The notes under the pieces: generated by a model
The model's database searches: none
The model's input: only the letters and a program-made list of their open reading frames with translations
What the model was told of the DNA's origin: nothing
Part shown: positions 28,101 through 36,879 of the stretch, piece by piece
Numbering within the stretch: position 1 is the first letter of the stretch
Layout of the letters: each line of letters opens with the position of its first letter
NCBI GenBank assembly: GCA_022842065.1
Contig: JALHQH010000028.1
Location: forward strand, 82,566-146,565
DNA from: Caldilineaceae bacterium
GTDB lineage: Bacteria; Chloroflexota; Anaerolineae; Caldilineales; Caldilineaceae
Reading direction: 5' to 3'
Length of the DNA: 64,000 bases
Position numbers and translations under genes: made by a program

Positions 28101-31009
28101 TGACGCTGTTCGACCACGGGAAAGGTATGCGCCACGGGGTCATAGTCCACGGTCGTGCGGTTGCCGTTGGCGTCCATGATCACAATGCGGTTGCCATAAC
28201 TATCGATCTGATAGCGCTGGGTCGCAATGTAACGGTGTTCCCCTTGTGGGCCCAGATTCTTTTCTTCACGCACCAGATCACCGCGCGTCAACTGGCCGAA
28301 CGGCAAACCGACAAAGGGTTCGCCATCGTAATAGAAACGACTTTCGCTGACAAAGTTGCCCCCAGCGTCGGTTTGGTAGCTGCGCTGAGGGCGATTCAGC
28401 AACCAGCCATCGGTGTTGTAGATCCATTCGTGATAGGTGAGCACTTCATCGTCGCCACAGGTCAGATCCGCGCCGCAGACCTGGCCATAGTTAAACGCCT
28501 GGGTGACATTGCCATAACGATCCTGGGCAAAGAGTTGGCGCAACTGTACGGGCTCTGCCTGTTGCTCGTGGATAAAGGTGTCGCTCTGGCTGGTATAGGC
28601 ATAGGCAATCGTTTTACCCGTCTGGGTTTGGCTTGCTTCGACGACGACTTGGGTGGTCAGTTGATTGACCTGCCGTTGATAGCAACCTGCAAACGTGTCG
28701 GCACAGCGGCCACCCTCGGCCAACACCTCTTTTTCCAACAACATACCTTTCTGGCTCTCAGCCGTCATCCCCACATCATAGTGCAGCCGCGTCACGGTGG
28801 TGGCCGCCGACGCATCGCCCCGTTTGATCTCTTCGCTGCGCACAAAGCCGCGGAACTCCTTTTGCAGGCCGTCATAAAAACCGTCGCGGTAGTGATAGTC
28901 GATGGTGTAGTCATCACCGCTGTTGGCATCGTGTACGGTCACCTGGTTGACCACCTGGACGGGAAAAGGCAGGTTGATCGCCCAGGGCTGGTTGTTGTCC
29001 CAGTCCGTAATATAATCGGCAATCGATGACTTATAGGTGATCTGGATCGTGCGGCCCAGACCATTGTCCACGCTGCGCAGCAGAAAAGGCTGGGCCGTGG
29101 TCGCAAAGTCAACATAGCTCATGCCCGCCTGGCTACTAAAGAGCAGCTCGGTTGCACCATCGCCATCAACATCCGCCAGGCGGACGGCACTCTCTTGCGC
29201 ATTGAAGGCAGGTGTATTCGGGATGACAATCGGCGCGGCCAGGCTCCCATCCCCCAGGCTGAGCCAATAGGTGACTGTGCGATTGCCGGGCAGCACTAGA
29301 TCGACCTGGCCGTCATTGTTGAGATCACCCATCTGGATCGCCACATCCGCCGCGCCGACGTCGCGCGGCGGGTTGAGGATCGGTTGCCCCTCAGCATAGT
29401 CGCCGTTGCCATTATGGGCCCAGAGCACCACTTGCCCATCGCGGACAAAGATCAGATCTTCCATGCGGTCGCCGGTCATGTCGCCGACCTTGATCTTGGG
29501 GTCGGCAAAACCGGCGGCATTGTTGCCGAGGGGGGCGGCCACATCAAAGTCAGCAGTTTGGCTCCACGCTTGTTCACGCGCCAGCCAGATCTTCAGCCGC
29601 CCGCCCGCCGTTAAGACCACATCAATGCGATGGTCATTGTTGACATCAAGCAGTTGCAGATTCGGGTCGTTGAGATCAAAGGCGGGAGCCGGCCCGAAGT
29701 CAACACGGTCGTCCTTTTCCCAATCCGCCCCCGGCTGGTTCCGATAGTAGTAGAGCGGTGCGCCCGTCCCACTGGCTTTGACCAGCAGATCAACGCGGCC
29801 ATCGCCATTCATATCGGCCATGCGCACGTTGGGGTTGGAAAGGCGCTCGGCCGGCGAATTTTCGGGGATGATCGGTTCGGTTGCCCACCGGCCCTGTCCG
29901 CGGTTCAGGTAAAAGCGATGCGGCCCATTCTCCGGCGTGTAGACCAGATCGGGCAACCCGTCGGCGTTGATATCGACCAGATCGGCGTCGCGGTTGGTCA
30001 ACGCAACGGGGGGCGGGTTCTGCATTGTCACCACCCCGTGCGCGGCGGGATCAAATTGGGTGTAGGTAAAGGTATGGGGGGGCAGCGTGCTGGTGCCATC
30101 GTCCCCCACTTGCGTCACCCCGATCAACAAGGAATAGCGACCAGTGGCGCGCTCCGGCTCATAGGTAAAGCGGTAGACACGCACCAACTTACTCAATGCC
30201 CAAATCTCAATATCTGTACCGCGCAAGCCCACACGGATCGGTGCACCACTACGCCGGTCAGTGTAGGTATCCGGGCGGGCTTCGTAGTTGAAGATCACTG
30301 CATTGTAATTGTTATCGCTGCCAAAGTTGTAGCGAATCTCGCGCAGGTAGGTATAGCCCCCATCGTGCAGATAGCGGTAGCGCTGTTCGTTGCCGTGGGT
30401 GTCGATGATGCGGGAAAGTTCCCAGCGGAAGATCCCCTTGGGATTGGTGACGCGACTCTGCTCATCTTCACCAAAGAGATAGCGTACGCCATCGGGGCTG
30501 TGGGCTTCCCAGCCCCCCCCATCAACACGGCGGAAGCGCAAAAAGCGACTTTCGTTTTCAAAACGATAGCTCCCATCTTTTAGTGCCACCAGCTTTTCGC
30601 CATTAGAAAAAATAAAGGTATCTTTGGTGTCATCATAGGTCGGTAAACCTTCTTCGGTGCGCCGTTGGACAGTGGGAATGTTTAGATCCCAACCCATACC
30701 CCACGGGCCATTGGCATTGCCACCGTTATAGTTGAGCGCCAACTCCGGCTGGAAACCAATCCGGCCGGGGGCAACGGTAAAGTTAACGGGGTAGCTGGAA
30801 GTGCCGGTGCTCAGATCCGGTTCAAAATTTTCGCCCAATCCTTCGAGCGAGCCAGGGCCGGAGGGCAACGAGATCACCTGCGGCTTGACGCCGCTCTTGT
30901 CCTGGGCATGGGCCAGGGTAGGCCACAAGAGCAATATCAGCAGGGGCAAGTAGAACAGGGGGCGCAGCCGCAACTGGCGGCTGATTAGGCTGTTTGTAGC
31001 TGTTTTCAT
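25109..31009 (-). CDS. Secreted SpvB / FG-GAP / TcdB-middle / RHS-repeat protein (TcB-TcC-like)
   Basis: 1966 aa. The N-terminus is a Sec signal peptide (hydrophobic FYLPLLILLLWPTLAHAQ). Then come an SpvB-type domain (about 45-330; FEPDLSTGTSSYPVNF, PGRIGFQPELALNY), FG-GAP/VCBS calcium repeats (about 335-620; DINADGLPDL, DMNGDGRVDL, DLNNDGQVDL), a segment like the TcdB middle domain (about 630-790; GLGRTIQITYKSS, YRDGFYDGLQKEFRGF), many YD/RHS repeats (about 880-1700) and the RHS core end (GRFISVDP...LNLYAYGLNNPLKYVDPNG near 1745). The final 217 residues, after DPNG, are unlike anything I recognise and occupy the place of the variable toxin in RHS/TcC proteins. In Tc toxins, TcB and TcC form a cocoon that holds the toxin. 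The usual Tc proteins lack a Sec signal, so export here differs. It is the last gene of a unit with the two secreted proteins upstream. Confidence 0.9.
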   Translation of the reverse strand: MKTATNSLISRQLRLRPLFYLPLLILLLWPTLAHAQDKSGVKPQVISLPSGPGSLEGLGENFEPDLSTGTSSYPVNFTVAPGRIGFQPELALNYNGGNANGPWGMGWDLNIPTVQRRTEEGLPTYDDTKDTFIFSNGEKLVALKDGSYRFENESRFLRFRRVDGGGWEAHSPDGVRYLFGEDEQSRVTNPKGIFRWELSRIIDTHGNEQRYRYLHDGGYTYLREIRYNFGSDNNYNAVIFNYEARPDTYTDRRSGAPIRVGLRGTDIEIWALSKLVRVYRFTYEPERATGRYSLLIGVTQVGDDGTSTLPPHTFTYTQFDPAAHGVVTMQNPPPVALTNRDADLVDINADGLPDLVYTPENGPHRFYLNRGQGRWATEPIIPENSPAERLSNPNVRMADMNGDGRVDLLVKASGTGAPLYYYRNQPGADWEKDDRVDFGPAPAFDLNDPNLQLLDVNNDHRIDVVLTAGGRLKIWLAREQAWSQTADFDVAAPLGNNAAGFADPKIKVGDMTGDRMEDLIFVRDGQVVLWAHNGNGDYAEGQPILNPPRDVGAADVAIQMGDLNNDGQVDLVLPGNRTVTYWLSLGDGSLAAPIVIPNTPAFNAQESAVRLADVDGDGATELLFSSQAGMSYVDFATTAQPFLLRSVDNGLGRTIQITYKSSIADYITDWDNNQPWAINLPFPVQVVNQVTVHDANSGDDYTIDYHYRDGFYDGLQKEFRGFVRSEEIKRGDASAATTVTRLHYDVGMTAESQKGMLLEKEVLAEGGRCADTFAGCYQRQVNQLTTQVVVEASQTQTGKTIAYAYTSQSDTFIHEQQAEPVQLRQLFAQDRYGNVTQAFNYGQVCGADLTCGDDEVLTYHEWIYNTDGWLLNRPQRSYQTDAGGNFVSESRFYYDGEPFVGLPFGQLTRGDLVREEKNLGPQGEHRYIATQRYQIDSYGNRIVIMDANGNRTTVDYDPVAHTFPVVEQRHFADGRTLTYAASYHPGFGQATSATDYNGQPHIFTFDTFGRLAKMVKPGDTLAQPTEEYSYQIGSPRSAVLTKKRIQSGADAVITSITYTDGLGRKLQTRTATGDGKVVVAEAVTFNARQGVAAQYLPYFSTGDAYTPPEPTLPQIKLYYDPLGRVIRTVHPDGAFVSVIHKPLVQELYDEEDNRQTAPAPHANTPQIMHYDGLERLTSVEEINLVNGQPARYLTRYRYDRLSNLIQLIDAQNNSKTMVYDALSRRLRMVDPNRGEMLYSYDDNGNLIETFDAKGQAVHYTYDAANRLLHERWSFNNGQPDLVNASYHYDSDLSPLHPDARNTLGQIAYVEDQAGVLYFSYDGRGNVTDSIRYYKDEKLSFVNRKAYDALDRLSRTIYADGTAVNYEYDSRGLLTRIPGFVDQISYTAAGQRERVTYANGAQRTYRYDQRQRLAQLQTLAGPTTLQDFTYTLDAVGNVLRIADERAGKTAANDQSQDFGYDSLYRLLSATGAYGQIDFGYDAIGNLVQKTSSGPAGAPADQRLNLGEVRYGENGAGPHAVTTAGGIPYRYDANGNLASKGDTTYQWNPRDLLVAADDGTSSSTYQYDASSQRVKQRVQQGTVITTTLYPDGSSELRGNELIFYVFDDEARIAELRKPFNAGQLLQGFSDQATTMPHAGTKRWYIGDHLGSTHLILDERAAVIAEKVYYPFGLSRFAQNGGATPYGYTGKELDASGLHYYEARYYDALVGRFISVDPLYLDKPQAGAQNPQLLNLYAYGLNNPLKYVDPNGASPVQQLKIPLSNGFQHPRQYLVFEMEIQDYSAYGAGGFQQGVHVQAKMAVVTQRGDKWTVVGQPQPVMLKFTALPNSKVQSLAGTQFKDVIKPQTVKSTGMCIGNMCAMAYTASGGRVRNMETQAMMGKFSLLSPDGKSAIPLDKFNAEACTVADAFFFKHETGYREQMPTQYGIGAGVGVTDGKDPEASSHIIGGPTTGSLRIDSSNLKVKDSPH

Positions 31010-31079
31010 TGGTTACACTCTCAATGTGATCGACGTGGTTGGCCAGATCCAGCTTTCCTGGCGAAAGCTGGATTTGGGC

Positions 31080-31979
31080 TTACCGGCTGATCAACGGTAA
31101 ATAGAAAAGTTGGCTCGTTGCGCTCTCCGCCACCACAGTGGGCAGGTAAGGCGCATTTATAGTAATGTCGGTCCTGCTGGACAACGCCGGTGCCAGGGGC
31201 GCGGCCAGGGTTGCTGCCGGTGTTGGGGTTGCCGTCGACGTCAAGGTCGGGACCCCTGTCGCTGATTGCGCCGCTACACTGCCGTCCACGGCTGCCACAC
31301 CAGCGCCTGCTGCTTGTTTGCTGATCAACGGCAAGTAGAGCCGCCTGTTCGTACCATTACCCGACGGGACCGTGGCCGTAGCCGTTGGCGTGAGCGTCGG
31401 TGGATCCCCTGGCGCTGGTTGGGTCGGTGTTGAGGTTGGGGTGCTGCCATTCGGCGCGGGCACGGTGACGATACGCGCTAAGCCATTCGGGCGGGTGAGC
31501 AGGAATTTGCCCTTGATCAACATCGGTTGGGCGGTGAAGCCCAGAATCGTTTCGGTGTAATCACCACGCAGACCGTTGCCGTCATCCAGCACTGCACCAG
31601 TGAGGACAAAACGCCGTTGCACCGTGCGCCCAGAGACTGTGCCGCTAAAAAGCTGCGACTCAATCCGCACAGTTGGGGTGAGGCCTTGGGTGACGGTGAC
31701 CTGGCCGGTAAAGGTTGGCCCACCCAGAAAGACCTGCGTCTTGATCGGGTTGACCTGGCCGCTGAGCGCGCCATTGGCGCTGTTGATGTCCAACTGCAGC
31801 GCCAGCGCACCCAATGGGGCCGGTTCGCTGACGGTGACGCTGCCGTCATAGGTGCCGCTGACTAATTCCGTGGCGCCGGGATCGGCGGAGACGGTTGGAT
31901 TGTGCAGCAGGATGGCCAACGCCAGCAACAGGAGGGCCAGCGCCGGGATGAGTAGATGGGTAACACGCAATCTTTTCAT
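31080..31979 (-). CDS. Small secreted protein with YLPLISR tail
   Basis: 299 aa; the function is not recognised. An N-terminal signal anchor (LLIPALALLLLALAILL) is followed by a compact beta-rich domain (about 35-165; SGTYDGSVTVSEP...LQLDINSANGALSGQVNP). Pro/Thr-rich linkers then surround an internal RRLYLPLISKQ, and the protein ends in LFYLPLISR. The tail motif therefore occurs twice, about 75 residues apart, as if the linker and tail had been duplicated. The start codon is three bases after the stop of the 980-aa gene, with its GAGG ribosome binding site inside that gene, so translation is probably coupled. The RHS gene starts 70 bases downstream. Its role in the candidate toxin unit is unknown. 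Confidence 0.82.
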   Translation of the reverse strand: MKRLRVTHLLIPALALLLLALAILLHNPTVSADPGATELVSGTYDGSVTVSEPAPLGALALQLDINSANGALSGQVNPIKTQVFLGGPTFTGQVTVTQGLTPTVRIESQLFSGTVSGRTVQRRFVLTGAVLDDGNGLRGDYTETILGFTAQPMLIKGKFLLTRPNGLARIVTVPAPNGSTPTSTPTQPAPGDPPTLTPTATATVPSGNGTNRRLYLPLISKQAAGAGVAAVDGSVAAQSATGVPTLTSTATPTPAATLAAPLAPALSSRTDITINAPYLPTVVAESATSQLFYLPLISR

Positions 31980-31982
31980 AGG

Positions 31983-34925
31983 TTATTTTGCCTCGGTGCC
32001 GACCGGCGTGGATTGGACAAAGCTTGCTTGTAGCCGGTCGGCATCCTGTTGCGCCGCCTGTGCCTGGTTTGCCAGGGCCATGCCGGTGGTGTCCATATTG
32101 ATCTCGATATCCTCCAACTGGGTCAGGTCGAGTTTGTTATTATAGGTTGAACGCAGATCAATGCGCAGCGTCCAATTGGAGGCGGCCACGCTGCGATTAA
32201 AGAGCGCGCTGCTCGCCACCCCGCGCCCATTGCCGTTAACGCTGCTCAGGATGATGGCCGTTTTGCTCTTGCTTTCAAAGCCAGGCGGCGTGGCAAAGCC
32301 GGCCAAACGGGCATTTTCCGGTACATATTCGACGATCTGACCGGTGACGGTGCGATAGGCAGCATGGCCATCGTGGGTCAGTTGGATTTCGGGTGTGCCA
32401 ATATCGCCGAATTGACGGGTCAAGACGTTGATCGCAATCCCCTGCGTATTCGGCACATCCAGCGGCAGGCCCACCCCGGCAATCCGATTGTTCCAGACGT
32501 TGGGGCTAAACAACTGGTTATCGAGCAAGGTCGTGCCAAAGGGCAACGCAAAGCCAATCACCTGCCCGGAAACCGTGTCGGTGATAGTGTTGCGTTGGAG
32601 CAGCGCTTGGAACCCTTCAAAGCGCAGGCGAGCACGCTCGCTGGGCGTCAAGACTCCATTCGGATCGAGATTCTCATCGGAAAGACCAAAGAGATCCTTG
32701 GCGACCGAGAGGCGATAGGGATAGCGGTTGCGTTCCCCCGGCGAGCCGATGGCGACGCGGAAGGCTTCCAGATCGTTGAGAAAGTTGTCCACATTGTCGG
32801 CGGTGCGCGCCATAAAGATATTGTTCAGCCCTGGGTAGCGAATCAAGAATTCGGCTTCAAGGGCCTTCGCGGTGAGGTACGCAAATTGGGCCGCGACCTC
32901 GATACTGCGCCCAGCCTCCAAGGTGCTCTGGTCGCGCAGCAGGCGGAAGGCCGGATTGGTCAGGTTGCTGTCGATCAGGTCGGTGCGCGCTTGCTCACGC
33001 AGGGTCAAAAAGTGATTGTATTGATTGACTAGATCATTGTGCTCCGCGAAGAGACGATTCATCTCTTTGAGCTGAATTTCCATTTCGATCGCCAATTCCG
33101 CACTTTGGAGCAGCATCGTTTTGATCGTGGCGTCACTGTTTGCGCCGGTCATCGCGGCCTGATTGATCGCCTGTTGCAATGCTTGGGCGCTCTCTAGTTT
33201 GGCTAATTCTTTCTGCTGGGGATCCCAGATATGCTGGATGGAGCCGGTGGCCGAAGCTTCGAAACGGTAACCGCTGGATTGGATGACTTCAACCCCGGCA
33301 CTCCACTTAAATGGGTTAATATTATAGGCCCCAGTGACCCGAATCTCGCCGCCGGTATAGACCGAAGCCGAAGCCGCGGCCACCACCGATTTGGTCTCGC
33401 GATAGGCGTTGATTACCCCTTGGGCAATAGCGGTGGCGGCAATGATATCGCCATTCTCCAGTGTCAGTTGGATCACCCTGGCGGTGCGATCCTGTTCAAT
33501 CTGCACCTGGGCGGCCAGGTTTTCCTGGCGCTGTCGGATCTGGTTGAGCCGTTCGGAGGCAATCGCGAGTTGATGAAAGTTCTGTTTCATCAGCCCGCCG
33601 TCGCCCAGGCAGGTGCGATAATTATCACTGCTGGGACCGCAGATTTCGAGCAACCGGGTGTCATAGGTCAGGCGCAAATTTTGCATCTCGCGCACGAGGG
33701 CCGTGCGATTCTGATCATATTCACGCTGGGCATTTTCGGCGCGATTTTCATCCTCGGTGGCGTCACGTAGGAAGTCACCTTGGGTCAACCGGCGCAACTC
33801 ATCATAGGTTTGCAAGGGTACATAGTCATCCACAAAGCCGAAAGGGTTGACACCATGATTGATCGCCTGGGCGCGGCTACGGAGCCGCTCCAGGTTGTTG
33901 ATAATCTCAAAACCGCCATTCTCCATGAATTTGGCATTTTGTTGTTTGGCGCTATTGGCCAGTGCCATTGCCTGCACATATTGGGTGGCAAAGGCTTGGG
34001 CATAGAGTTCCAGCGCCTTGGCTTCCTGCCCCAATTGACGATGGCGGTCAGCCATCTCGCTGATGACCGCGACCAGCCGTTCACTGAGGGTGCCAAAGAG
34101 CTTAAACTCCCGTTGACCAAAAAAATCACCAATATAGGTGGGTTGGACGCCCCCCAGGTCACTGTTAAAGGCATGCGCCAGAATGTCAAAGGCCAGCTCG
34201 AATTGTTGCTGCGCCATGCCTAACTGGTTCAACTCCTCGGCGATGATCTGGTCGGCGCGTGGGTCATTGCCGCCAAAGCGATAGTCAATCGCATCGACCA
34301 TAAATTCGTTGCCGAAGATTAGATGGATCGCCGCCAGTTCGCGCGTGGCGCTGACGACGCCGGTGGCCCCCACCGTACGCATGGGGCGCGGCCGGCTGCC
34401 GACCTCAATCATCATGCCCTGCGGTTCGGCCAGCGCGAGAAAACCAAAGAGCGTGCGGGCACGGGCCAGTTGTCCGCGGATGTTGGTCATCGGCTGCGGC
34501 CAACTGCTCGGCGCATCGCCAGGGCAGAGGCCACTCGGGCTGATCTGGTCATAGTTGGTGCAGAAGCCGTAGAAGAGCTGGCCGCTGTTAAAGTTTTGAT
34601 AGTTTAGCTTGCACTCGTCCAACGTTTTGCAGGATGGGGGTAACTGCAAATTATTCAGGCGGAAATTGGTGCCTGTATCGAGCAGCAACTTAGCCTGCGC
34701 ATAGACCCGCCGGTAGTCATCTTTGGTCAACATGGATTGGCTGCGCAACGCCGGTTGGATGGCCGTGCCATTGGCGACGGCCACGTTAACACCAAGGGCA
34801 TTAGGGCCGCCAACCAGTGTCGGCCCGGTTGGCTGTGCGGCCCCTGTCGCCCACACAGGTTGTGATGGCGTCAGCGGTAGCACAAAAAGGAACAGTAAAA
34901 GTAGATGGATCAGTCGTTGTTTCAT
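31983..34925 (-). CDS. Secreted coiled-coil protein with TcA-like C-terminal half
   Basis: 980 aa with a clear signal peptide (LIHLLLLFLFVLPLTPSQPVWA). The middle part is long alpha-helix/coiled coil (about 410-490 and 565-650), interrupted by an Ala/Gly-rich segment (about 495-545; VVAAASASVYTGGEIRVTG). From about 655 the order matches the end of Tc toxin TcA proteins: a helix NPAFRLLRDQSTLEAGRS with FAYLTAKALEAEFLIRY, comparable to the TcA helix ending ARCLMAEQAYRWE; then NNRIAGVGLPLD; and a last beta-sandwich strand pair SNWTLRIDLRS...LTQLEDIEINM, comparable to TcA WRLEL...ISDVILH. This is pattern matching by eye, not a search result. The protein is much shorter than TcA (about 2500 aa). 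It is the first gene of a unit that ends with the SpvB/RHS gene, which supports a TcA-TcB relation. If this reading is wrong, it is an unknown secreted coiled-coil protein. Confidence 0.88.
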   Translation of the reverse strand: MKQRLIHLLLLFLFVLPLTPSQPVWATGAAQPTGPTLVGGPNALGVNVAVANGTAIQPALRSQSMLTKDDYRRVYAQAKLLLDTGTNFRLNNLQLPPSCKTLDECKLNYQNFNSGQLFYGFCTNYDQISPSGLCPGDAPSSWPQPMTNIRGQLARARTLFGFLALAEPQGMMIEVGSRPRPMRTVGATGVVSATRELAAIHLIFGNEFMVDAIDYRFGGNDPRADQIIAEELNQLGMAQQQFELAFDILAHAFNSDLGGVQPTYIGDFFGQREFKLFGTLSERLVAVISEMADRHRQLGQEAKALELYAQAFATQYVQAMALANSAKQQNAKFMENGGFEIINNLERLRSRAQAINHGVNPFGFVDDYVPLQTYDELRRLTQGDFLRDATEDENRAENAQREYDQNRTALVREMQNLRLTYDTRLLEICGPSSDNYRTCLGDGGLMKQNFHQLAIASERLNQIRQRQENLAAQVQIEQDRTARVIQLTLENGDIIAATAIAQGVINAYRETKSVVAAASASVYTGGEIRVTGAYNINPFKWSAGVEVIQSSGYRFEASATGSIQHIWDPQQKELAKLESAQALQQAINQAAMTGANSDATIKTMLLQSAELAIEMEIQLKEMNRLFAEHNDLVNQYNHFLTLREQARTDLIDSNLTNPAFRLLRDQSTLEAGRSIEVAAQFAYLTAKALEAEFLIRYPGLNNIFMARTADNVDNFLNDLEAFRVAIGSPGERNRYPYRLSVAKDLFGLSDENLDPNGVLTPSERARLRFEGFQALLQRNTITDTVSGQVIGFALPFGTTLLDNQLFSPNVWNNRIAGVGLPLDVPNTQGIAINVLTRQFGDIGTPEIQLTHDGHAAYRTVTGQIVEYVPENARLAGFATPPGFESKSKTAIILSSVNGNGRGVASSALFNRSVAASNWTLRIDLRSTYNNKLDLTQLEDIEINMDTTGMALANQAQAAQQDADRLQASFVQSTPVGTEAK

Positions 34926-34961
34926 AAGGTAATTGGTGGTTGGTGATTAGTGATTGGTAAC

Positions 34962-35134
34962 TGGCTCAACGCGAATTCAGGGGTTGCGACGCTCGCCCTG
35001 GGCTAAAGTCGCAGGGCTAGGGGACAACGCCGGGTAAACCCGGCTACAGGAGCCGGGTTTACCCGGCGTTGTCCCCTAGCCCCGTCTGTTTACGGCGGGG
35101 CGGGGATGGCAACTTCATGCGATCGGGTTGAACC
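34962..35134. repeat. Folded repeat element, copy A
   Basis: About 173 bp with imperfect terminal inverted repeats (ggctcaacgcgaattcaggg... against ...gcgatcgggttgaacc) and a strong inner hairpin: ctaggggacaacgccgggt (35017-35035) pairs with acccggcgttgtcccctag (35061-35079). It shares blocks with copy B at 58383: cgccctgggctaaag, cgcagggcta, gccgggtaaacccggcta and ggggcggggatggcaac. It fills the gap between the fibre-like gene and the 980-aa gene. Confidence 0.8.
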
Positions 35135-35190
35135 GATAACTCATCCTGTAAGTGATCAGTGATGAATAACCAATCACCAATGGAAGTGGT

Positions 35191-36456
35191 TCAATTAGGT
35201 TCATTCAGCGTCGGGTCGCCCTCAAAACTAGAGATTTCGGCGCGGAAGCAGAGCACATCGACATCGGGGTTTTCGTCGTCGGAGACGCTGTGGAAGCTGA
35301 CGCGCACCCACCAACTGCCATCCTTCACGTAAGTCCAGACCATGTTGACGCCGGCCCCGGGCTTCTGCGTCCAGGCGGCCGACCATCCAGCGGCTGTGCA
35401 ATTCCACTCCTGGTCGCTCAGGCCGACGCTGTAATTGGCGTCGTTGCCCAGATTGCGATAGCGCACAATCGCGATCGGCGCGAATTGGTTGACTGTCAAC
35501 TTGCCCTGGGTATTCAGATTGCCGCGCACAGTTGTCGCGCCATTGACATCTAGCATCGTCTGTGGCTCAGACAGGCCGATCCCCACCCGTCCACTATTGT
35601 TGGGGTTGAGCAACACATTGCCCCCGCCATTGTAGAGGCCGCTGCTGACGACCGTATGGCCTTTACTGTTCAGGTATAAACTACTGGTGGGCGCACTCAA
35701 CGCCACGTTGCCGCCATTCGCATCCAGATCAAGCAGGGTACTGTTATCTTGCAGCCGCACCTTGTTGCCGCTGACATGCAGATCGGCCTGCGGGTTGTTG
35801 GTGCCCACCCCCACATTCTGGCCCGACGTGCCGTTGATGGCGAAGGTGCTGCTGCTGTTGATCCCGCCCGTGCCCAAAGCCAGCGTTTGATTGTTATAGG
35901 TCATCGTCAGCGCCTGACGGGCCACCAATTGACCACTGGGGCTAAAAAAGAGCGCATCCTGCCCTTGGCCACCGGGGGCAAGCAGACGGTGGGCGAAATC
36001 AGCATGAGCGGCATAAGGTACTATGGCAAAGCGCTGGCGCGGCACCAGCTCGTCATAGGGATCAACCTGGACGCCGATAAAGGCATCGGCTGTCTTGAAA
36101 AGCGCCATCGGCAATAGGACATTGTTGCCTAACAGGGCATTAAAGTTGCCGTCGCGCACGGTCACCCCCTCATGGACTTCGGTCCAGACGGCGGCGCTGG
36201 CCGGTGCGGTGACATCGTGGTAGATGCGGAAGGTCATATTGAAGGCCCCGGTCAGCGGTTTGCCTTCCGGGTCACGCAGGGTGCCCTGGTAGTTCATGAC
36301 GGTGGGCACGGGGTTGGGATTATTGACTTGGAAAAGCGGCGCGCCCAGCGCCGTGCCCACGGTTTGGACTGTGCTAAAGAGGCCGGAGAGCAACAGCAGA
36401 CCGGCAATGGTGCAGAGCAGTGCCTGCACGAAAAGTTTAAAACGTTGGCGAACCAT
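35191..36456 (-). CDS. Secreted fibre-like protein
   Basis: 421 aa. Residues about 1-40 are a signal peptide (LLCTIAGLLLLSGLFS). An N-terminal domain common in surface and tail-fibre-like proteins follows (about 50-150; MNYQGTLRDPEGKPLTG, FRIYHDVTA, RFAIVPYAAHADFAHRL). Next are short beta-helix-type repeats with the motif VGVGTNNPQADLHV and VGIGLSEPQTMLDV (about 200-320), and a C-terminal Trp/Cys-containing domain (about 330-415; QEWNCTAAGWSAAW). No peptidase S74 chaperone is seen. It has its own ribosome binding site (aaaggaaag) and is separated from the toxin-like unit by repeat A. A surface filament or adhesin role is likely, not shown. Confidence 0.8.
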   Translation of the reverse strand: MVRQRFKLFVQALLCTIAGLLLLSGLFSTVQTVGTALGAPLFQVNNPNPVPTVMNYQGTLRDPEGKPLTGAFNMTFRIYHDVTAPASAAVWTEVHEGVTVRDGNFNALLGNNVLLPMALFKTADAFIGVQVDPYDELVPRQRFAIVPYAAHADFAHRLLAPGGQGQDALFFSPSGQLVARQALTMTYNNQTLALGTGGINSSSTFAINGTSGQNVGVGTNNPQADLHVSGNKVRLQDNSTLLDLDANGGNVALSAPTSSLYLNSKGHTVVSSGLYNGGGNVLLNPNNSGRVGIGLSEPQTMLDVNGATTVRGNLNTQGKLTVNQFAPIAIVRYRNLGNDANYSVGLSDQEWNCTAAGWSAAWTQKPGAGVNMVWTYVKDGSWWVRVSFHSVSDDENPDVDVLCFRAEISSFEGDPTLNEPN

Positions 36457-36639
36457 AAAGTGTCTTTCCTTTTTGCAAAAGCGTAAGCGTTATATGGACG
36501 ACCGTCCCTGCGGCAAAGAACACAGCCAAGGGAGCGCAATGTGTGCTTGCCGAATTTGTTGTCGTCTTCTTGCCCGGTTTGGCAAGCTAGGAAGAGGGTA
36601 CGGCGTGAGCGTCACAAAAACGTCACAGTGTTTTTTGTG

Positions 36640-36684
36640 GCAAAAAAAGCCCTGGCATCGATGGCGATGCCAGGGCTTTTTTGC
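36640..36684. terminator. Strong A/T-flanked hairpin
   Basis: The stem gcaaaaaaagccctggcatcg pairs with cgatgccagggcttttttgc around an atgg loop. It has a T-run on both strands and so can work in either direction. It lies upstream of the fibre-like gene and downstream of the GyrI-like gene. Confidence 0.8.
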
Positions 36685-36783
36685 TTAAATGCAGTGTAAA
36701 TTAAGTAGACGGCAATTTGTCATTCCGAACGATAGGGAGGAATCTCCAGTTTCCGTTAGGCATAAGCTACGGCCAACCTAAAA

Positions 36784-36843
36784 AAATAAAAGACAACTGT
36801 ACCAAGTAGTGGAGCCGCGACTTGGTACAGTTGTCTTTTATTT
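36784..36843. terminator. Terminator of the GyrI-like gene
   Basis: Perfect 24-bp inverted repeat (36784-36807 with 36820-36843, loop 12), ending in A/T-rich arms (aaataaaagacaac). It is 36 bases past the stop of the - strand GyrI-like gene. The rest of 36457-36879 holds the fibre-gene ribosome binding site and the other hairpin; no gene was seen. Confidence 0.8.
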
Positions 36844-36879
36844 ATCTTGCCTTTGGGCATAGCACATGGCTAAGTCGTG

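Noticed and set aside
27446..29029. Long open frames on the + strand opposite the RHS gene (also 25748-26956 and 29630-30583)
   Set aside because: They are antisense to the RHS/FG-GAP coding sequence and their composition follows its codon pattern; no ribosome binding site or domain was seen.
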